Notes under the pieces: model-generated | The model's database searches: none | Told to the model about the DNA's origin: nothing | Seen by the model: the letters and a program-made list of their open reading frames with translations, nothing else | Position numbers and translations under genes: made by a program | Part shown: piece after piece, positions 17,661 to 26,123 of the stretch | How the letters are laid out: every line of letters begins with the position of its first letter | Position numbering within the stretch: position 1 is the stretch's first letter | DNA from: JADMIH01 sp035274425 | GTDB taxonomy: Bacteria > Chloroflexota > Chloroflexia > QHBQ01 > JADMIH01 | Assembly (NCBI GenBank): GCA_035274425.1 | Contig: DATEOC010000023.1 | Coordinates: 75,787 to 139,786 of the forward strand | Direction of reading: 5' to 3' | Length of the DNA stretch: 64,000 bases

Positions 17661-17865
17661 GGAGTGCGGAGTGCGGAATACTGAAACGTGATGCGTGATA
17701 TGTGTTATTGAACCGCCAAGACGCCAAGAGCACCAAGAAACCGCCAAGATTATTTATGGTTTAGTTGTTATGTTGTCTATCGTCTATCGTCTATCGTCTA
17801 TCGTCTATCGTCTATCGTCTATCGTCTATCGTCTATCGTTTATTCCGCACTCCGCACTCCGCACT
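17661..17865. repeat. Inverted AGTGCGG arrays flanking a nine-copy GTCTATC array
   Basis: A perfect 20-bp inverted pair (17661-17680 and 17841-17860) of AGTGCGG/CCGCACT units encloses nine exact GTCTATC copies (17775-17837). There is also a CCAAGA/CGCCAAG-rich stretch near 17712-17750. The 17445-18048 region holds no gene I can support; further CTTCGTC repeats lie at 17982-18013. Confidence 0.9.
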
Positions 17866-17867
17866 TC

Positions 17868-17896
17868 TTGCAGGGCTTACCACAAAGGGGTACAAT
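17868..17896 (+). promoter_or_regulatory. Putative pdxS promoter
   Basis: TTGCAG (17868-17873), a 17-nt spacer and TACAAT (17891-17896) face pdxS, giving a leader of about 145 nt. Confidence 0.42.
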
Positions 17897-18048
17897 TAGA
17901 GTGTGATACTTTAAGACTATATAGAGCGCCCAACATGGGTGTTCTTTCACTGGCGAAGAGACGATTACGAGTGGTCTAATGCCTTCGTCCTCCGTCCTTC
18001 GTCTTTCGTCCTCATAAACAGATAACAGGCTCTCGGAGGGACTATTAC

Positions 18049-18930
18049 ATGGAGAAGTCTACCTTTACGACTAAGAAGGGCCTCGCCCAGATGCTCAAGG
18101 GCGGGGTGATTATGGACGTGGTGACGGCTGAGCAGGCGCGCATCGCTGAGGAAGCTGGCGCGTCTGCCGTGATGGCGCTGGAGCGCGTGCCCGCCGACAT
18201 ACGCGCCCAGGGTGGCGTAGCCCGCATGAGCGACCCTGAAGTGATTACGCGCATCATGGAGGCGGTGACCATCCCCGTCATGGCGAAGTGCCGCATCGGT
18301 CACTTCATGGAGGCGCGCATCCTTGAAGCCCTCGGTATCGACTATATTGACGAGAGCGAAGTGCTCACCCCAGCCGACGAGCGGTACCACGTCAACAAGC
18401 ACGACTTCAAGGTGCCCTTCGTGTGTGGCTGCCGCGACCTGGGAGAAGCGCTCCGGCGCATCGGGGAGGGCGCTGCTATGATCCGCACGAAAGGCGAGGC
18501 GGGCACCGGCAATGTGGTCGAGGCCGTGCGCCATATGCGCTCGGTGTGGGACGGCATACGCAAGGTGCAGAATATGCCCCGCGAGGAGCTGATGTCCGAG
18601 GCGAAGGAGCTAGGCGCGCCCTACGACCTGCTGGTGTGGGTAGCCGAAAATGGCAAGCTGCCGGTGGTGAACTTCGCGGCAGGCGGGGTAGCGACCCCAG
18701 CCGACGCCGCCCTGATGATGGCAATAGGCGCGGACGGAGTGTTCGTAGGCTCCGGCATCTTCAAGTCGGGCGACCCTGAGCGCCGCGCCCGCGCAATAGT
18801 GCAGGCGGTCACCCACTGGGACAACCCTCAGATATTGGCAGAAGTGAGTCGCGACCTGGGCGAAGCGATGGTCGGCATCAACGTCACCACGCTTCCTAAG
18901 GAAGAATTGATGGCGGTACGCGGCTGGTAG
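18049..18930 (+). CDS. pdxS: Pyridoxal 5'-phosphate synthase lyase subunit
   Basis: A 293-aa, full-length, highly conserved PdxS (SNZ) protein. It builds PLP from ribose 5-phosphate, glyceraldehyde 3-phosphate and ammonia supplied by PdxT. Key residues are visible: D23 (GGVIMDV), K80 in PVMAKCRIGHF (Schiff-base lysine), K148 in RTKGEAGTGN (second lysine), and the GGVATPADAALMM and GVFVGSGIF phosphate loops. The usual alanine after K80 is cysteine here. The protein works as a (PdxS)12-(PdxT)12 cytosolic complex. A GGAGG Shine-Dalgarno precedes the ATG. pdxT follows after one intervening small gene. Confidence 0.98.
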   Translation: MEKSTFTTKKGLAQMLKGGVIMDVVTAEQARIAEEAGASAVMALERVPADIRAQGGVARMSDPEVITRIMEAVTIPVMAKCRIGHFMEARILEALGIDYIDESEVLTPADERYHVNKHDFKVPFVCGCRDLGEALRRIGEGAAMIRTKGEAGTGNVVEAVRHMRSVWDGIRKVQNMPREELMSEAKELGAPYDLLVWVAENGKLPVVNFAAGGVATPADAALMMAIGADGVFVGSGIFKSGDPERRARAIVQAVTHWDNPQILAEVSRDLGEAMVGINVTTLPKEELMAVRGW

Positions 18931-18962
18931 CTCTTATCCTAATTTCTCTTGGAGAATAAGAG

Positions 18963-19352
18963 ATGGACCAAGATGAGAATGCTATCCGGGACGTGGTCAA
19001 AAGGGTGGAAGCAGGGTGGAATGCAGGTAGCGGCGAGGCATTTGCTGCCCCGTTCGCCGAAGATGCGGACTACGTCGTTGTAAACGGCATGCATACGAAA
19101 GGGCGTGCGGAGATTGCGGAGGGGCATGAGCGCATATTTAGCACCTTCTACAAAGGCAGCGTCAACACGTACACTGTAGAGGGTGTTCGCTTCATTCGCC
19201 CAGATGTCGCTATCGCGCACGTGCACCACGTGCTGAAGTACCGCGACGGAGAGGGAACGCAAGAGATCACAGCCAGAAGTACCTGGGTGCTGACCAAGAA
19301 CGACGGTGAGTGGAGCATCGCAGCCTTCCAGAACACCCCAATCAGGCGATAG
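18963..19352 (+). CDS. SgcJ/EcaC-like (DUF4440, NTF2-fold) protein
   Basis: A 129-aa NTF2-like protein: AIRDVVKRVEAGWNAGSGEAFAAPFAEDADYVVVNG then GRAEIAEGHERIFSTFYKGS and a C-terminal STWVLTKNDGEWSIAAFQNTPI, the standard SgcJ/EcaC/DUF4440 pattern. The family is small and cytosolic; no enzymatic role is firmly known. It sits between pdxS (32 bp) and pdxT (69 bp) on the same strand, so it is probably co-transcribed, an unusual interruption of the pair. A GGAG Shine-Dalgarno is visible. Confidence 0.88.
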   Translation: MDQDENAIRDVVKRVEAGWNAGSGEAFAAPFAEDADYVVVNGMHTKGRAEIAEGHERIFSTFYKGSVNTYTVEGVRFIRPDVAIAHVHHVLKYRDGEGTQEITARSTWVLTKNDGEWSIAAFQNTPIRR

Positions 19353-19421
19353 CCTGACTTGATACTATCGGCGTAACTCCATTTTATCGGCAGTAAGGCG
19401 AGAAGGTAGTCGTAGCCAAGG

Positions 19422-20060
19422 ATGAAGATAGGTGTACTCGCCCTGCAAGGGGCCTTTAGAGAGCATATCGAGGCGCTGACGGCATTGGGTGTGGATTCGG
19501 TTGAGGTTCGCCTTCCCGAGCAGCTCGATGGCCTGGATGGCCTCATCATCCCCGGCGGGGAGAGCACTGCTATCGGCAAGCTGGCGGTCAAGTATGGCCT
19601 CCAGGAGGCGATACGGCGCTATGCCGAGATGGGCAAGCCTGTATACGGCACCTGCGCCGGTATGATACTCCTGTCAAATGATATTGGGCGGGAGCAGCCT
19701 CTACTGGGCGTGATGAACGTCAAGGTAGAGCGCAACGCCTTCGGCAGGCAGCTTGACAGCTTCGAGACCGGCATCTCCATTCCCGCGCTAGGCGAAGCGC
19801 CCTTCCCAGGCGTATTCATCCGCGCCCCTAAGATAGAGAGCGTAGGCGAAGGAGTAGAAGTGCTGGCCGAGCTACCGGATGGCACCCCCGTCGCCGCCCG
19901 CCAGGACAACATGCTCGTCACCGCCTTCCACCCCGAACTGACAGATGACCTCCGCTTCCACCGATACTTCATGGCGATGGTCGAATCCCACAATCGCCAA
20001 AAGCAAGGTGCTGTGACAGGGCCTGCTACATTTACTGCCCAGACTACGCACACCAGATAA
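19422..20060 (+). CDS. pdxT: Pyridoxal 5'-phosphate synthase glutaminase subunit
   Basis: A 212-aa class I amidotransferase that hydrolyses glutamine and passes ammonia to PdxS. The oxyanion region is GGESTA (45-50), the nucleophile is C78 in YGTCAGM, and the His-Glu pair is H170/E172 in AFHPELT. Arg/Gly-rich NAFGRQ (~105-110) is the usual PdxT signature. The Shine-Dalgarno is weak (AAGG). The ~20 residues after MVESHN extend beyond most PdxT proteins. Its stop lies only 10 bp before the start of the 1659-aa NTPase-NYN gene. Confidence 0.97.
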   Translation: MKIGVLALQGAFREHIEALTALGVDSVEVRLPEQLDGLDGLIIPGGESTAIGKLAVKYGLQEAIRRYAEMGKPVYGTCAGMILLSNDIGREQPLLGVMNVKVERNAFGRQLDSFETGISIPALGEAPFPGVFIRAPKIESVGEGVEVLAELPDGTPVAARQDNMLVTAFHPELTDDLRFHRYFMAMVESHNRQKQGAVTGPATFTAQTTHTR

Positions 20061-20070
20061 GGAGTGAGCG

Positions 20071-23000
20071 ATGGAAATATTGGAGCTTGCAGAGCTGCGG
20101 TCTAAAATAGGCGCAAACCTACAGGCCCTACTTCCATTTGTTGTGGGCGACCATAGCGAGGAAAACAGGCTCCTCTTAGAGAATGCCACATCTGTCACCC
20201 CATCGATAGATGATAACTCGTGGTCCATGGTAGCCTACATAACTGGCGTATATGGACGCTTTATGTGGAGACACCCACTCAGTGCAGAACAAAAACGCGG
20301 GCTGTGGCAGGCTTTAATATGGGCTGTCTGGTACGAGCAGCATTACCGGCCCAAGATGGTGCGCGAGCGTTTCCGTGACTTCCTCAACTTCCTGGCGGGC
20401 CAATCTAGTGACCACGAGTTTCTAACGGAGGTAGTCGATGACGCCGAGCGCCTGGTTACGGAACTACCTTATGCCAGTCTAGGGCAGATAGAGAGTGTAT
20501 TGGCAAGGGGTCACAAGTCGTGGGCCGTAGAGAGGCTCAACAGGGCAGTAAATGAGCGATTATCTTCAACGGCATACCAGAACCCTCAGCAAGCTTCTCC
20601 TTTGCCACAAACCCCTCATCAATCGCACGTGTCACAACAACTTCAAGTGCCACAGACCACTCGAAAAGGGCCCCAGACTTCGCCTCTCGGATCGCTAGAT
20701 GCATCATATGAGTTAGTTGGGGTAACGTCAGCAATTGACCGATTATGGGGTTACCTAGATCAGAAGTTTGAGAAGAAGAACCAGGAGACGCTGGACCGCG
20801 CCAAGAGCGCTCCGAACGACCATCGAGCTATACTTGGATTGGCCGTGCTCGCTGGGGTCATAACCCGCAATGTAGTCTACCGCTATACACACGGAGGCTC
20901 CGGTCAAGAATCGTTGTCAAACGCGAACCTCAACGACGCTATTCTGCTGAGCGAATACGCTCTCAAGCACAGCACAGGAGAGTATGTTAGAAATACACGA
21001 AGGGACCGCATACTCCTGCTGAGCCTCTTCTACATGCGGCAGCGATCCCTTGACCCGGAAAGCATCATCAGCCGGGTAGAGGAGGTCGCCGGAGATCAAA
21101 GAGACATGGTTGGCGATCCGGCTAACTCCATCTGGTCGGACCTGGCCGCAGTCGTTACGCGCCATCTATCGGAGCGCCGGGCATCTGGTCACCTGGAATC
21201 TTCAGAGGTGGACCAGTGGGTACGAGGCTTTGCCAGGCAGGGAAGTTCACCTGGGCCTTCCGCAACGGGCAATTTCGTGCGAGAGGCTCTAGAGCACGGC
21301 GCTAAGGATAGCGTACCTCTTAAGGTGCTACAGAGCAGCCAGGAGAGTAGCCGCAGAGGAGATAAGTCTAATACCGATGACCCTCTAAGCTTCCTCGGTG
21401 AGGAGCGGCGAGCCGAGTTCCAAGAGTGCATCGCCAACACGCAACTTCAGAGAGTAAAGGTGATCTTACACGAGTCGCGCCGCTCCCTACTGTCGGTGCT
21501 CAGTCGCGCTCTGGCAGATTCGATGTTCCAGTTGGTACTTCCACCCAGACGCCCTTTCAGAATACAAAGGGGCAGAAACGCACCCGATCTATTCCCTGAT
21601 GCCAGGGGTCTCATCATGAGTGCGGACCCGGAGGAACGGCAAAAGGGGCTTAGTATATTCGAGGAGGGGATGAGGCTAACTACACAGAGGGATTACGTGG
21701 GCCTAGCGCGTGAGTGGGCGCTCTTTGCCAGGGCAAGGACGATGGGCCTATTCGGTGTAGTGGCAGAGTGGCAGGAAGACATCAACCGTAAGAGGTCGTC
21801 CTGGGAGGAGACCTGGAACCTCTCTGTATTCTATTTGCGCAGTGAGAAGCCCGATGAGGCGCTCACCGTGCTGAGGCCGGGTGTCGAATCTTGGGATGCT
21901 CCTTTCTCCCACTTGAAGTTTGCACTTTACTGTGGAGTGCAAATCCTCGTGGGGTCCGCACAGGCAACGCCAGGTGTTAAAAGCACCTACGAGGCCGCAG
22001 CGCAGTTCCTGGTGGAGAACCTGTACAAATATCCAATACCCGAATGCTACCTGGCATGGCTGGTACTCGTGGATGAAGTGCAGGAGGAGGTTCCACTCAT
22101 AGAGCAGAGTGATAACCTCGGTTTGTTCCAGGAGATTCTAGTCCGACCTATAGTGATACCCGCTCCAGATCAAGAGGTGGTGGGTGACCAGATAGAAGTT
22201 TTGCGCCAGAGGCTCGAACGGGCAGGCAGGCGTGATACCTGGAGACTCTGGATAAATGACTACGCCGAAAGACACCCTTGGTATTATAAAGCCTGGCAGT
22301 GGCTCAGCGAAGCGAGTGAATTGGCCGGGGACTTGGATCGTGCTGAAGAGGCGCTGGTGCATGTAATTACGGTGCAGTTGAACCAGTATCGCCAGCAGGT
22401 GCAACGAGGCATCCCCAACCCCAACCTTAAGTTCCTCAAGGACAACCTCTTCCTGCTGTTCCAATTCTACCGCAGGAAAGCCCTCCACGATAGGCGGCAG
22501 GCAGCCTTCAACAGGTATCACCGCGACCTCCCACAACTCTGGTATTCTGCAGACCTATCAAACAAGCGCCTTATCGAGGTTACCCGTGACTTGTTGGAAG
22601 GGGCTAGTCGGGGATCGGAACCACCACCCCCAACTGATGTCTGGGCGACTCTCAACGCTGAGCTAGCTAGCGTGGATAGTGTGCAGGCGCTAGCGGCTCT
22701 ACGGCAGCGCCTGGAAACCGCTATGGAGCACCACTTGCCTATTGCCCCCGGCCAGAGAGTGGCACGGGAGCGTGCTGATTTCATCAAGAGGCTCCTTAGC
22801 GAGATTTGCGCGCTGGTGGAGACCCGGCGTACCGCAGACGAGCTAAAGAGTGAGACTGACCGCCTGAATAAGAATATAGCAAGCTCCATAAGCTTTGTCG
22901 CAGACGAGGTGACGCTACGCCGCCTGAAGGCTATAGTCTCTGCTTTCGAACGCGTTCTCGAGAGCGTTACCAGGCGTCTCAAGGCACACCCAACCCCGGA

Positions 23001-25050
23001 GGTCAGCCCCAGGGCATTGGGCGCCGGCCTACCTGATGATGTGCCAGAAAGCTCCCTTATACTACAAATCCACAACCCGGGTCCCGGCGAAATCACCAAT
23101 CTAAGGGTGACTTGCAGTGACAGCGGTATGATTGCCTCACGTCAAGAGGGTTTTGTGGATGTCCTTCCTGAGCAGAGTCGTGATGTAATCGGTGTGCCGG
23201 TAAATATGAAGGCCCCACAGGACCGCCGAAGCGTGCGTTGCCGAGTGTTTTTGAACTACGATTGGGGTATCGTTGAAAATTTGCGTAGCGAACAGCCGGT
23301 CGATGTGCCCTGGTTCTCGTTCCAGGAGTTCTTGAATGAGAATAAGGTCGGTGGTCGTGAGATACCCAACCCTTACATCTTCGACAAACCAATAGATTTC
23401 GCCAAGCACGATCCGCGTCTCTTCCAGGGACGTGAGAAAGAGATGGAGTTGGTGCGTGGTGGCCTCATGGAAGGCCGCAACAGCGGAACCCCAATCTACT
23501 TCCACGGCATACGCAAAGTAGGCAAGACCTCTTTACTGCACCGGCTTAGCGTTGAAATGGAGACCGCGCCGATCCCCCTTAAGCCTGTAGTTGTTAATTT
23601 ATTCGGTGTTGATGCCATAGGTCACTCCCTTGAAGTTAATCTGAACACCTTCACTGAAAACATTCTTAGAGATGCGCGCGCCGCCGGGGTGTTAGTAGAT
23701 GACCTGGAAGCTATCCCAGCCAGCCACCCAAATCCCCTTGTAGCCCTTGAGCCATTCTTCAAGGATCTGCGCCAGAGGGTAGGCAACAAGCAATTGGTGC
23801 TGCTGTTAGACGAATTCAATTTGCTGGTCGGGGAGCAGACTACCTCGACATTGGACGTGCTACGCCGCGTCCATCAAAGCGACCTGGCCTGGTTTATCTT
23901 ATCAGGGTGGCTGCGTCCTGGGCCGATGCAGAAGGCCTGCCCGAGAACCCAGCTTTTCCCGCTAAACAACTGGGCCATTGACTTCCTGCCGAAGGAGGTG
24001 GTTACGCAGGTCTTACGTGTGCCTACATCTGAATATGGAGTCCAGGTGCCACGCACCACAGTCCAGGCCGTCTTCGTGCAAACGGCTGGTAACCCATACC
24101 ACGTCGCCAAGTTAGCGTACCATTGCATCACCCGCCTCAATACCGAACACCGTAACGTAGTAACTGCTCAAGATGTCAATGAGATCTCTGATCTCCTGGC
24201 AGCAGATCATGGCAACTTCACTTCATCCTCCTTCAGCACACTGGTGCTAGACCGTGAAGAGCGAGCGGCGGCAATTCGCTTTGCCAAGACTCTGGGCGAG
24301 AAGAACGAATCCATGCCAATTAATCAGGCCATCAGCATGTTCGGAGCCGATATCATCGAGGAGTTGGAGGAGAAATACATACTGGAGCTCCAGGGTGATA
24401 AGCTCAAAATACGCAGCAAACTGCTGGCTACGTTCCTGAGGGGTCGAGTAGCTGAGTCTGTAGAGCCTTCTTTCCAGCCATGGCAACCCAATACCAAGAA
24501 GGTAGGTCTGTTCGTGGACTTCGAGAACGTATGGTTCGGCTCCACCTTGCCCTCAGAGGCTAGGGCAAAGGATATCGCGCTCCTTCTGTCGCGCCACGCG
24601 GAACAGTTCGGCACAGTGGTTTGCCGATGGGCATCCGCAGACCGGCGTAATCTTGCCAACCCCACCGGTGTGCAGATTGACCTGGAGGACGCAGGATTCC
24701 AGGTTAGCTTTCCCCATGAAGAGTTACAGAGGAGGCCTGGCAGCAATAAAAAGGACGCTGCGGATCAGGTGCTTATTGAGCGTATTATAGATGAGTCGAC
24801 TCACAGCCGACCCGATATATACGTTATCGTCAGTGGAGATCACTACTATAGTGAACGTGTGATGGAGTTATTGGATGATGGTTATACAGTGCATATAGTG
24901 TCTTCCCAGAGTACCGCTGCAATGGCGTCCATCTGGAGGAACCTGGAGGTCGAGCGTCGACTCCGCCGTGAGGCCGAAGGATATACCGCGTCCGACTTCT
25001 TCATTGATGACCTTGACGAAATATTAGGCCCCCTCGCAGTCTCCTCATAA
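20071..25050 (+). CDS. STAND/AAA-type NTPase fused to C-terminal NYN (PIN-like) nuclease domain
   Basis: A 1659-aa multidomain cytosolic protein. Residues 1-165 are an unrecognised helical domain, followed by a Gln/Pro/Ser-rich linker (~168-208). Residues ~215-980 are helical, with TPR-like stretches (EWALFARARTMGLFGVVAEWQ, WLSEASELAGDLDRAEEALVHVI). About 990-1095 is an Ig/CARDB-like beta domain (IHNPGPGEITNLRV). The NTPase starts at FQGREKEMELV (~1124): Walker A GIRKVGKT 1146-1153, Walker B LVLLLDEF with D1247/E1248, and a GNPYHVAKLAYH motif typical of MNS/STAND ATPases. The NYN domain (~1478-1600) shows VDFEN (D1483), D1562/D1565 in KKDAADQVL and SGD (D1590), the acidic set of LabA-like RNases. 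It has a strong Shine-Dalgarno (AAGGAG), 10 bp after pdxT. The architecture suggests a sensor NTPase that switches on an RNase. Domain calls are by motif, and the biological role is inferred. Confidence 0.85.
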   Translation: MEILELAELRSKIGANLQALLPFVVGDHSEENRLLLENATSVTPSIDDNSWSMVAYITGVYGRFMWRHPLSAEQKRGLWQALIWAVWYEQHYRPKMVRERFRDFLNFLAGQSSDHEFLTEVVDDAERLVTELPYASLGQIESVLARGHKSWAVERLNRAVNERLSSTAYQNPQQASPLPQTPHQSHVSQQLQVPQTTRKGPQTSPLGSLDASYELVGVTSAIDRLWGYLDQKFEKKNQETLDRAKSAPNDHRAILGLAVLAGVITRNVVYRYTHGGSGQESLSNANLNDAILLSEYALKHSTGEYVRNTRRDRILLLSLFYMRQRSLDPESIISRVEEVAGDQRDMVGDPANSIWSDLAAVVTRHLSERRASGHLESSEVDQWVRGFARQGSSPGPSATGNFVREALEHGAKDSVPLKVLQSSQESSRRGDKSNTDDPLSFLGEERRAEFQECIANTQLQRVKVILHESRRSLLSVLSRALADSMFQLVLPPRRPFRIQRGRNAPDLFPDARGLIMSADPEERQKGLSIFEEGMRLTTQRDYVGLAREWALFARARTMGLFGVVAEWQEDINRKRSSWEETWNLSVFYLRSEKPDEALTVLRPGVESWDAPFSHLKFALYCGVQILVGSAQATPGVKSTYEAAAQFLVENLYKYPIPECYLAWLVLVDEVQEEVPLIEQSDNLGLFQEILVRPIVIPAPDQEVVGDQIEVLRQRLERAGRRDTWRLWINDYAERHPWYYKAWQWLSEASELAGDLDRAEEALVHVITVQLNQYRQQVQRGIPNPNLKFLKDNLFLLFQFYRRKALHDRRQAAFNRYHRDLPQLWYSADLSNKRLIEVTRDLLEGASRGSEPPPPTDVWATLNAELASVDSVQALAALRQRLETAMEHHLPIAPGQRVARERADFIKRLLSEICALVETRRTADELKSETDRLNKNIASSISFVADEVTLRRLKAIVSAFERVLESVTRRLKAHPTPEVSPRALGAGLPDDVPESSLILQIHNPGPGEITNLRVTCSDSGMIASRQEGFVDVLPEQSRDVIGVPVNMKAPQDRRSVRCRVFLNYDWGIVENLRSEQPVDVPWFSFQEFLNENKVGGREIPNPYIFDKPIDFAKHDPRLFQGREKEMELVRGGLMEGRNSGTPIYFHGIRKVGKTSLLHRLSVEMETAPIPLKPVVVNLFGVDAIGHSLEVNLNTFTENILRDARAAGVLVDDLEAIPASHPNPLVALEPFFKDLRQRVGNKQLVLLLDEFNLLVGEQTTSTLDVLRRVHQSDLAWFILSGWLRPGPMQKACPRTQLFPLNNWAIDFLPKEVVTQVLRVPTSEYGVQVPRTTVQAVFVQTAGNPYHVAKLAYHCITRLNTEHRNVVTAQDVNEISDLLAADHGNFTSSSFSTLVLDREERAAAIRFAKTLGEKNESMPINQAISMFGADIIEELEEKYILELQGDKLKIRSKLLATFLRGRVAESVEPSFQPWQPNTKKVGLFVDFENVWFGSTLPSEARAKDIALLLSRHAEQFGTVVCRWASADRRNLANPTGVQIDLEDAGFQVSFPHEELQRRPGSNKKDAADQVLIERIIDESTHSRPDIYVIVSGDHYYSERVMELLDDGYTVHIVSSQSTAAMASIWRNLEVERRLRREAEGYTASDFFIDDLDEILGPLAVSS

Positions 25051-25073
25051 GGAGCAAATGAGGCTAGTTTACC

Positions 25074-26099
25074 ATGTCGGCCAGAATACGCCATGCCACA
25101 CCATTAGATATCTGGCGAATAAGCGCCACCAGGGGACGGCAGCATATCTTCCGCCTCAATCCGCCGTACACTCTCGTGCAGCCGGAGGCGCTTTCGCACG
25201 ACCTCTTGAGGTCGCAATTCCCAGGCAACCCCAGGAGCAGCTTCGTCTTCGTTTATGCCGACAGGGGTGCCGTGCTGGGATACGTGCAGGCGCGGCGGAG
25301 GTGGCGCAGAGAGGACGAATGGACCATCACGACCATCGCCGCCAGTGACCGTGCGCCTGATCACATATGGGAAGCCTTGCTGGAAGAGGTATGCCGCGCT
25401 GCGGGTGAGGAGGGAGTGATGCGCCTTTTCGTGAAGGTGCCGGATGGTGAGCCTCTGATGGAGGAGTTCAGGGCGCTTGGCTTCACGCGCTACACCAACG
25501 AGCGCATCTGGGGCAACCTCTACTTCGGGGCGAGCGGCGCGCCTTCCACCGAGCCGCCCCACCCAGCTCTTCGCAGGCAAGCCAACCATGATGCGTGGGA
25601 CCTGATGCAGCTCTACAACTCCGTCACTCCGCCCGTGACTAGGAGCGCCGAAGACCTTACCACTCACCAGTGGCGAAGAACCGGCTTGCCGAGGTTCCTG
25701 CGTCTATCATCCGGGCCGGAGGAGCGGTCTTACGTCTGGGGAGATGAAGGTGGCTCTAAAGGCAGCACTGCACTGGGAGGCTACATACGCTTGCTCACGG
25801 CTGCCCGGGGACATTGGATCACCACCATGTTCCTGCCGGATGCCGCGAATCGTGCCTTATACCCGCAGGCGCTTGATTATGTCTTGTGGAAAGCCGCTCG
25901 TATCGGCAGCAAACCTGTATATTCTGGTGTCAGGGAATACCAGGTCGAAGCTGAAGGGCATCTCGAAGAGAGGGGCTTTCATTTGCTTAGCGAGCAGGCG
26001 CTGCTGGTCAAATACCTGACGGAGCCGGTACGGGTTAAAGAGCCTGCCCTTGTGCGCTTGCTGGCACCCAAGCGAGGAGAGTTAGTAGCCAGTAAGTGA
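25074..26099 (+). CDS. Double GNAT-fold protein
   Basis: A 341-aa protein with an N-terminal GNAT-like half (IRHATPLDIWRIS, VFVYADRGAVLGYVQARR, LLEEVCRAAGEEGVMRLFVKVPDGEPLMEEFRALGF) and a C-terminal half of related layout (GYIRLLTAARGHWITTMFLPDA, LDYVLWKAARIGSKPVYSGVREYQVEAEGHLEERGFHLL). The acetyl-CoA loop is degenerate, so catalysis is uncertain. It starts 23 bp after the NTPase-NYN gene and has no strong Shine-Dalgarno of its own, suggesting translational coupling. A separate role is equally possible; two-domain GNAT proteins of this sort are common in Chloroflexota. Confidence 0.72.
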   Translation: MSARIRHATPLDIWRISATRGRQHIFRLNPPYTLVQPEALSHDLLRSQFPGNPRSSFVFVYADRGAVLGYVQARRRWRREDEWTITTIAASDRAPDHIWEALLEEVCRAAGEEGVMRLFVKVPDGEPLMEEFRALGFTRYTNERIWGNLYFGASGAPSTEPPHPALRRQANHDAWDLMQLYNSVTPPVTRSAEDLTTHQWRRTGLPRFLRLSSGPEERSYVWGDEGGSKGSTALGGYIRLLTAARGHWITTMFLPDAANRALYPQALDYVLWKAARIGSKPVYSGVREYQVEAEGHLEERGFHLLSEQALLVKYLTEPVRVKEPALVRLLAPKRGELVASK

Positions 26100-26123
26100 T
26101 AGATGATGGGTGAAAGGATGTAG

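Noticed and set aside
17775..17837. CRISPR-like array
   Set aside because: Uniform 7-bp units without spacers and no cas genes nearby, so it is a simple tandem array.
20071..25050. Classic Avs/AVAST defence protein
   Set aside because: The nuclease is C-terminal NYN rather than the known N-terminal effectors, and the sensor region is not recognisably Avs-like, so I left it as a new architecture.
25058..25348. Alternative start at ATG 25058 with a better Shine-Dalgarno
   Set aside because: This frame gives a short Arg/His-rich product, while the overlapping 25074 frame has a clear GNAT pattern.
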